In this document: positions 57,420-64,000 of the stretch, one piece after another | Numbering within the stretch: position 1 is the first letter of the stretch | Layout of the letters: each line of letters starts with the position of its first letter | Assembly (NCBI GenBank): GCA_004431415.1 | Contig: QPMI01000263.1 | Coordinates: forward strand, 48,156 to 112,155 | Reading direction: 5' to 3' | Length of the DNA: 64,000 nt | DNA from: Cyanophora paradoxa | Taxonomy: Eukaryota; Glaucocystophyceae; Cyanophorales; Cyanophoraceae | Made by a program: the position numbers and the translations under genes | The notes under the pieces: generated by a model | Databases searched by the model: none | Seen by the model: only the letters and a program-made list of their open reading frames with translations | What the model was told of the DNA's origin: nothing

Positions 57420-60087
57420 GCGCAACGGAGAGGCAGGAGCTGGAGCGGGTGCGGGGGGTGGCGGAGGGGGCGGCGCCGCTAGCCGACCTGCGGCGCTCGG
57501 AGGAGGAGGCGGCGCGCAAGTTCGCCGCCAAGTCCGACCTCGCCCGCCTCCAGGCGCCCCTGCCCCGGCCCCCGCCCCACCTCACCCCGCCCTCTGAGCC
57601 CCGCCGCCGCGCAGGATGCGATGGCGGCGCTGGCAGCGGCGCAGGCAGGGCGGGGGGCGGGGGAGGGCGCCGGGGCGTCGCCCGCGGAGCTGGCGGCGCT
57701 GATGGCGGCCTCTGCGGGCCCGGGGCGGCGGAGCTCGCCGGCCGCCTCGAGGAGGGCCTCGCCTCCTGCGCCAAGGTGCCCCGCCCCGGCCCCGCGCCCC
57801 CGCGCCCGCCCCGCGCGACGCCGCCGGCAGCTCGCGGATCTGGACGCGTTGCGGGCGGCCCTCGCGGCGCTCCAGGCCGACGCCGCCGGTGCCGAGCAGC
57901 GGGTGCGGGGCGGCGCCGGGCCCGCGAGGGGCGACCCTGAGGGGCGGGGCGGCAGATCGGCGAGCTCGCGGCGGCCGACGAGCGCGCGCGCGCCGACCTC
58001 GACGCCCTCCACCGCGCCCTCGCCGCCCTCGAGGCCCGCCCGCTGCCGAGGCCCCGCCCCGGCCGCCGGCGCCGGCGCCGTGGGGGCCGGCCTGTGGGCG
58101 GGGTTTCCCGGCGTGGAGCTGGAGGCGATGGCGGGATCGAGGCGGCGCTGCTCGAGGCCGGCCGCGAGCTCGTCCGCCTCCAGGCCGCCGCATCCTCCGC
58201 TGAACCGGCCGTTTCCTCGTCCGCCGGCCACCCGCACCTGCTGATCCCGCTGGAGCTTCCGGCGCCGGGGCGGGTTCCGGTGCCTGGACTGCCGTGCGCG
58301 CAGGGGCGGCGCGGCTGCTCGCTCGGCTGGCGTCCATCGAGGGCGACATAGCCGCTTGCTCCGCCGCCCTCCAGCCTCTCGAGACCGCTGCTGCCGCCGT
58401 TGCTGTCGCCGCCGCACCACCGGAGATTCGCACGGGGCGGCGGCGCTGGGCGCAGCCGGCCCGCAGCTCGCCGGCTCTCGCCTGCGCCATTGCGGTGTGC
58501 ACGCGGCCGTCCTCCGCGCGGCGCTGGAGGCGCTGCAGGGGTCCGGCGTCGGAGGCGGGGTGGCGGCGCGGGCGCCGCCTCGCCGGAAGTGGCGGAGGCG
58601 CTCGAGAAGCTGCGGCGGCGCCTGCGCGAGCTCGAGGCGCGGCTCGCCGAGCTTGAGAGCGCCGGGCCGCCCCTGCCGGCGGCGGCGGCCGGCGTCTCGC
58701 CGGAGCCCGAGACGGCGCGCGTGGCGTCACCGAGCTTGAGAGCGCCGGGCCGCCCCTGCCGGCGGCGGCGGCCGGCGTCTCGCCGGAGCCCGAGACGGCG
58801 CGCGTGGCGTCGCCGAAGGCGTCGGGCGGCTCCGGGGCGAACGCGGCAGCTGCGATCGAGCGGGGCGGCCGGCGAGCCGAGGCGGGCGGCGGCGCTGCGG
58901 CTCGCGAACGCGCTGCGGGGCGAGGTGGACGACCTCGGGGGCGGCTGGAGGCGCTTCAGGCCGGGTTGCGGGGCTTGCAGGCCGGCCAGGAGCGCGCCGC
59001 CGCCCGCCTCGACGCCGAGGCCGAGCAGCGCGCCGCCGCCATCGCCGCCCTCCGCGCGTGCGCCCGTCCCTCTTCCCCGCCGCCGCCGCCCGACCGGCCG
59101 CCACCGCAGGGCGCTCGAGGAGCTTCGATCGCGGCTTACCAAGGCCGAGGCCGACGCCCGCGCCGCCGCTGCCGCCGCCGCGCAAAAGGGCGCCGCGGCG
59201 GCAGCCGGCGGCGTAGCCCCGCCGGCGCAGCGGGCGGCACGGTCGGCCTCTCCGACATCCACTCGCGCCTCGACGTGCGCCCGCCACGCCGCCGAAGCGC
59301 GCCGGGCGGCGGCAGAGGCGGGGAGTGCGGCAGGGCCTCGGGCACGGGTGGCGGCGCTGGAGGCGGCGGGACCGGCGCTCCACCTCCACGACGCGATGCC
59401 CCTTACGCCCCACACGCCCCACGCCCCGCCCTCGTGCGCGCGGCGCCGCGCCCCCTCCGCAGCTTGGCCGGCCAGCTGCAGGAAGGACCTGAGCCTCGCT
59501 TGCGCAGGGCCGGGGGCGACGGGCGCGGAGGAGCTCGCGCGGGCGGTGGCGCGGCTGGAGCACGCCAAGGCTGACACCGCCATGTTCCGCAAGGTTCCGC
59601 CCTGCCCCGCCCCGCCCCGCCCCGCCCCGCCTCGGCGCAGGGGCCGACGCGGCGGCAGCTCGCGGGGGAAACAGCCGATCTGCGGGCTTCCCTCGACGCC
59701 CTTCGCGGCCAGCTCGCGTCCGACGTGCGCCCGCGCGGCCTATACTTCTCAGTCCCTCTCGTGCTCGCCCGACGCCGGCGGGGCGGCAGTTCTCGAGCCT
59801 GGCGGCCAAGTCAGAGATCGACTCACTCCTCCGCGCTCTGGCGAGGCCCCGTGGGCCAGGCCTCGTCCCCGGCGGGCTGACCTCGCCGGCAGGAGGCGCT
59901 GCGGGAGTCGGTGCAGGGGCAGTTGGACCGGAAGCCGTCGCACGAGGAGCTTCGCGAGCTGCGCGACGCCCTTGCTCGCCTCCAGGAGCTCTTCGACAGG
60001 TGTGCTCGCCCGGACGTGCGGCGCGGCGGGTCGTGGCGCTGCGTAGAGGAGCTGGGCTGAGCGGGGGCGGGGCGGGGCGGCGGCAGG
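57420..60087 (+). pseudogene. Partial duplicate of the coiled-coil gene (copy B)
   Basis: Nearly identical to 53188-55775 of the complete gene, introns included. It starts at a 3' splice site (GGCAG|GAGCTGGAG) and ends inside an intron, so it lacks the native start and the CxxCDRP end. It carries an extra 83-bp tandem duplication (58647-58812) that shifts the frame, and several single G or C deletions, for example in the G run near 57721. Frames are therefore broken repeatedly. Because the differences are mostly homopolymer lengths, some may be sequence errors. If transcribed, it could read on into copy C, since both sides of the B-C junction are intronic. Confidence 0.65.
58647..58812 (+). 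repeat. 83-bp tandem duplication inside copy B
   Basis: The segment beginning CCGAGCTTGAGAGCGCCGGG at 58647 is repeated at 58730 with one difference at the junction. The complete gene (about 54411-54495) has it once. Copy C has the same duplication at 61719 and 61802. Since 83 is not a multiple of three, it shifts the reading frame. Confidence 0.9.
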
Positions 60088-60118
60088 AGCTGGGCTGAGC
60101 GGGGGCGGGGCGGGGCGG

Positions 60119-63100
60119 CGCCCCCCGCGGTAGGCGCAGCTGGCAGCTCTCCAGGGGCACGGTGCAGCGGCCGCCGCCCCCGCAGCGCCCGTGAACTCCA
60201 CCTCGGGCGCTCCCGCGGCGTCCAGCGTCGATGGTGCACCGCACCACGCCGGGGCGCGCGCGGTGCGGCGGGGGCCGAGGGAGGGGCCGCCCCGCAGGGA
60301 GCGCCTGGGGCGGGTGGAGAGGGAGCTGGCGAGCTGCGCGGCGGCGTGGCGGCGCTCGCCTCGAAGAAGGCGCTCGAGGAGGAGACGCGCGCCCTCGCTG
60401 CCGCCCTGGACGAGCTCCGCGCCCAGCTCGCCCAGCTCCCCGCCCCAAGGTGCCCCGCCCGCCCCCCCGCCCGCGCCGCGGCCTCGGAGCGCAGCGCGAC
60501 GGGCGGCAGGAGCTGGAGCGGGTGCGGGGGGTGGCGGAGGGGCGGCGCCGCTAGCCGACCTGCGGCGCTCGGAGGAGGAGGCGGCGCGCAAGTTCGCCGC
60601 CAAGTCCGACCTCGCCGCCTCCAGGCGCCCTGCCCCGGCCCCCGCCCCACCTCACCCCGCCCTCTGAGCCCGCCGCCGCGCAGGATGCGATGGCGGCGCT
60701 GGCAGCGGCGCAGGCAGGGCGGGGGGCGGGGAGGGCGCCGGGGCGTCGCCCGCGGAGCTGGCGGCGCTGATGGCGGCCTCTGCGGGCCCGGGGGCGGCGG
60801 AGCTCGCCGGCCGCCTCGAGGAGGGCCTCGCCTCCTGCGCCAAGGTGCCCCGCCCGGCCCCCGCGCCCCCCGCGCCCCGCCCCGCGCGACGCCGCCGGCA
60901 GCTCGCGGATCTGGACGCGTTGCGGGCGGCCCTCGCGGCGCTCCAGGCCGACGCCGCCGGTGCCGAGCAGCGGGTGCGGGGCGGCGCCGGCCCCGCGAGG
61001 GCGACCCTGAGGGGCGGGGCGGCAGATCGGCGAGCTCGCGGCGGCCGACGAGCGCGCGCGCGCCGACCTCGACGCCCTCCACCGCGCCCTCGCCGCCCTC
61101 GAGGCCCGCCCCGCTGCCGAGGCCCCGCCCGGCCGCCGGCGCCGGCGCCGTGGGGCCGGCCTGTGGGCGGGTTTCCCGGCGTGGAGCTGGAGGCGATGGC
61201 GGGGATCGAGGCGGCGCTGCTCGAGGCCGGCCGCGAGCTCGTCCGCCTCCAGGCCGCCGCATCCTCCGCTGAACCGGCCGTTTCCTCGTCCGCCGGCCAC
61301 CCCGCACCTGCTGATCCCGCTGGAGCTTCCGGCGCCGGGGCGGGTTCCGGTGCCTGGACTGCCGTGCGCGCAGGGGCGGCGCGGCTGCTCGCTCGGCTGG
61401 CGTCCATCGAGGGCGACATAGCCGCTTGCTCCGCCGCCCTCCAGCCTCTCGAGACCGCTGCTGCCGCCGTTGCTGTCGCCGCCGCCACCACCGGAGATTC
61501 GCACGGGGCGGCGGCGCTGGGCGCAGCCGGCCCGCAGCTCGCCGGCTCTCGCCTGCGCCATTGCGGTGTGCACGCGGCCGTCCTCCGCGCGGCGCTGGAG
61601 GCGCTGCAGGGGTCCGGCGTCGGAGGCGGGGTGGGCGGCGCGGGCGCCGCCTCGCCGGAAGTGGCGGAGGCGCTCGAGAAGCTGCGGCGGCGCCTGCGCG
61701 AGCTCGAGGCGCGGCTCGCCGAGCTTGAGAGCGCCGGGCCGCCCCTGCCGGCGGCGGCGGCCGGCGTCTCGCCGGAGCCCGAGACGGCGCGCGTGGCGTC
61801 ACCGAGCTTGAGAGCGCCGGGCCGCCCCTGCCGGCGGCGGCGGCCGGCGTCTCGCCGGAGCCCGAGACGGCGCGCGTGGCGTCGCGAAGGCGTCGGGCGG
61901 CTCCGGGGCGAACGCGGCAGCTGCGATCGAGGCGGGGCGGCCGGCGAGCCGAGGCGGGCGGCGGCGCTGCGGCTCGCGAACGCGCTGCGGGGCGAGGTGG
62001 ACGACCTCGGGGGCGGCTGGAGGCGCTTCAGGCCGGGTTGCGGGGCTTGCAGCCGGCCAGGAGCGCGCCGCCGCCCGCCTCGACGCCGAGGCCGAGCAGC
62101 GCGCCGCCGCCATCGCCGCCCTCCGCGCGTGCGCCCGTCCCTCTTCCCCGCCGCCGCCGCCCGACCGGCCGCCACCGCAGGGCGCTCGAGGAGCTTCGAT
62201 CGCGGCTTACCAAGGCGAGGCCGACGCCCGCGCCGCCGCTGCCGCCGCCGCGCAAAAGGGCGCCGCGGCGGCAGCCGGCGCGTAGCCCCGCCGGCGGCAG
62301 CGGGCGCACGGTCGGCCTCTCCGACATCCACTCGCGCCTCGACGTGCGCCCGCCACGCCGCCGAAGCGCGCCGGGCGGCGGCAGAGGCGGGAGTGCGGCA
62401 GGGCCTCGGGGCACGGGTGGCGGCGCTGGAGGCGGCGGGACCGGCGCTCCACCTCCACGACGCGATGCCCCTTACGCCCCACACGCCCCACGCCCCCGCC
62501 CTCGTGCGCGCGGCGCCGCGCCCCCTCCGCAGCTTGGCCGGCCAGCTGCAGGAAGGACCCTGAGCCTCGCTTGCGCAGGGGCCGGGGGCGACGGGCGCGG
62601 AGGAGCTCGCGCGGGCGGTGGCGCGGCTGGAGCACGCCAAGGCTGACACCGCCATGTTCCGCAAGGTTCCGCCCTGCCCCGCCCCGCCCGCGCCCCGCCT
62701 CGGCGCAGGGGCCGACGCGGCGGCAGCTCGCGGGGGAAACAGCCGATCTGCGGGCTTCCCTCGACGCCCTTCGCGGCCAGCTCGCGTCCGACGTGCGCCC
62801 GCGCGGCCTATACTTCTCAGTCCCTCTCGTGCTCGCCCGACGCCGGCGGGGCGGCAGTTCTCGAGCCTGGCGGCCAAGTCAGAGATCGACTCACTCCTCC
62901 GCGCTCTGGCGAGGCCCCGTGGGCCAGGCCTCGTCCCCGGCGGGCTGACCTCGCCGGCAGGAGGCGCTGCGGGAGTCGGTGCAGGGGCAGTTGGACCGGA
63001 AGCCGTCGCACGAGGAGCTTCGCGAGCTGCGCGACGCCCTTGCTCGCCTCCAGGAGCTCTTCGACAGGTGTGCTCGCCCGGACGTGCGGCGCGGCGGGTC

Positions 63101-64000
63101 GTGGCGCTGCGTAGAGGAGCTGGGCTGAGCGGGGCGGGCGGGGCGGCGGCAGGCTGCAGGGTGAGGTGCGCGAAGACAGCGAAGCACGGCGGCGGGCCAT
63201 TAAGGAGGCCCTCGACCGCCTCCGTCGCCACCTGGAAGACAAAATGTGCGCACTCGGGGGCCGCAACCCTCTTAGCAGCGTCCAGATTGCCCACTGCCCC
63301 TCACTGCCCCACGCAGACACAAGCTGCACGACAACCTCACCCGTACCGATGACACTGACTACACCCGCGTCGGTCCGCCTGCCTCGCGCGCAACGCAGCT
63401 CGCCGTTCGTGGGGCCCAGCGCAAGTGCAGGACGGGTGCACTACCGGTGCCTGGGGTGCGATCGTCCAACAAAAAGATGATCGGTGTTCCGTCGAGCACG
63501 TCGTCCATGACGCTGTGCGTGTACAACGAGCCCTTCCCTCTGCCCCGCCACTGCCACGTGAGCGAGCTTGGCGACAGCTGCCTTTCCGGCCCCCGACGGT
63601 GCCGGCGCTGCTCTACGACCACGCCTCGGGACGACCGGCGATCGGCCCGCCCCCGGGTGCGACGATGGGGACTGGGAGCGGCGCGTCGCCAGCACTGGCC
63701 CTGCCGGGCCCCACGAGTCAGTCGATGCTAGCCACTGTCAGCAACTCCACCCCCTCCCTCGATGCGTGCGCCTGCCCACCTAGGCGTCCGTCTGTCCCCA
63801 ACGCTCCCGACCCGCGAGCGCTGCGCAGGTCCCCCATCAAAGCGATCTGGGGCGCGTCCCCCATTCTGCCTGCTGTCGTCTCGCCGAGCCGTCTGCCAGG
63901 CCCAGGCTTTGCATCCCCGAAGGGTGCTTCCTAGCGCAGAGCTCTTACAGGGTCCAGCCTGCCCGCGTGCAAATTTGCACAGTTCCACCCGCCATGTATA
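60119..64000 (+). pseudogene. Second partial duplicate of the coiled-coil gene (copy C), runs off the window
   Basis: Matches 52796-56628 of the complete gene, from an intron upstream of the QLAALQGHG exon through the CxxCDRP-coding region, the stop (63932-63934) and the start of the 3' flank. It continues past the window edge. It shares the 83-bp duplication with copy B (61719-61884) and small substitutions such as GAGCAGCGG for GAGCGGCGG, so B and C are closer to each other than to the complete gene. Several one-base G, C and A run differences, for example CAAAAAGATG for CAAAAAAGATG near 63471-63480, disturb the frame. The start exon is absent. Confidence 0.6.

Noticed and set aside
1-64000. 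CRISPR arrays, bacterial operons, rRNA or tRNA genes
   Set aside because: Direct repeats found are not spaced like CRISPRs, genes are intron-rich and eukaryotic, and no tRNA cloverleaf or rRNA core sequence was noticed.

Overview
Eukaryotic nuclear DNA, most likely from a flagellated microalga. Most of the window is very GC-rich. It carries long, closely packed genes on both strands, cut by many 45-90 nt introns that begin GTGCGC or GCGCGC, have a core of CCCCG-type runs and end in a CTGAC/CTCAC-like element before GCAG. Use of GC as well as GT donors is frequent. From memory, haptophytes such as Emiliania huxleyi, and dinoflagellates, are known for many GC donors; a haptophyte is my best guess but is not proven. 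Spliceosomal (AQR), endomembrane (WDR7-like) and centriole/flagellum-type (LRRCC1-like, CxxCDRP coiled-coil) proteins fit a flagellated alga.

Layout. 0.1-4.3 kb, + strand: leucine-rich-repeat/coiled-coil centrosomal-type protein. 4.6-5.1 kb, - strand: small ZZ zinc-finger protein. 5.9-12.6 kb, - strand: Aquarius (AQR) helicase. 13.1-14.2 kb, + strand: unknown membrane/coiled-coil protein. 14.7-20.8 kb, - strand: one long gene with P-loop GTPase-like motifs. 22.0-28.1 kb, - strand: WDR7/rabconnectin-3 beta-type WD40 protein. 28.4-32.4 kb, - strand: unknown protein that looks like two genes until an intron that removes an apparent stop is recognised.

32.7-46.4 kb is an AT-rich island holding a large Helitron-type transposon. 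Its genes lie on the + strand and use ordinary AT-rich GTAAGT-like introns, unlike the host. ORF1 carries zinc fingers and an XPF/ERCC4-type nuclease with a helix-hairpin-helix. ORF2, whose start overlaps the ORF1 stop (TAATG), carries duplicated zinc modules, the HUH/two-tyrosine Rep domain, a PIF1-type helicase and a ubiquitin-specific-protease-like C-terminus. The element lies between two divergently transcribed host genes. This is the most interesting part of the window.

46.8-51.5 kb: two related genes in convergent orientation, possibly GOLPH3-like, each starting with an N-myristoylation-type MGxxxS. 52.0-56.6 kb, + strand: long coiled-coil protein ending in a CxxCDRP motif. 57.4-64.0 kb: two further partial copies of that gene in tandem, with a shared 83-bp internal duplication and many one-base homopolymer differences that break frames. 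These look like a recent segmental duplication, decayed or affected by sequence errors. Exon models were inferred by eye from conserved protein sequence, splice signals and phase. Gene ends are better supported than every internal exon.
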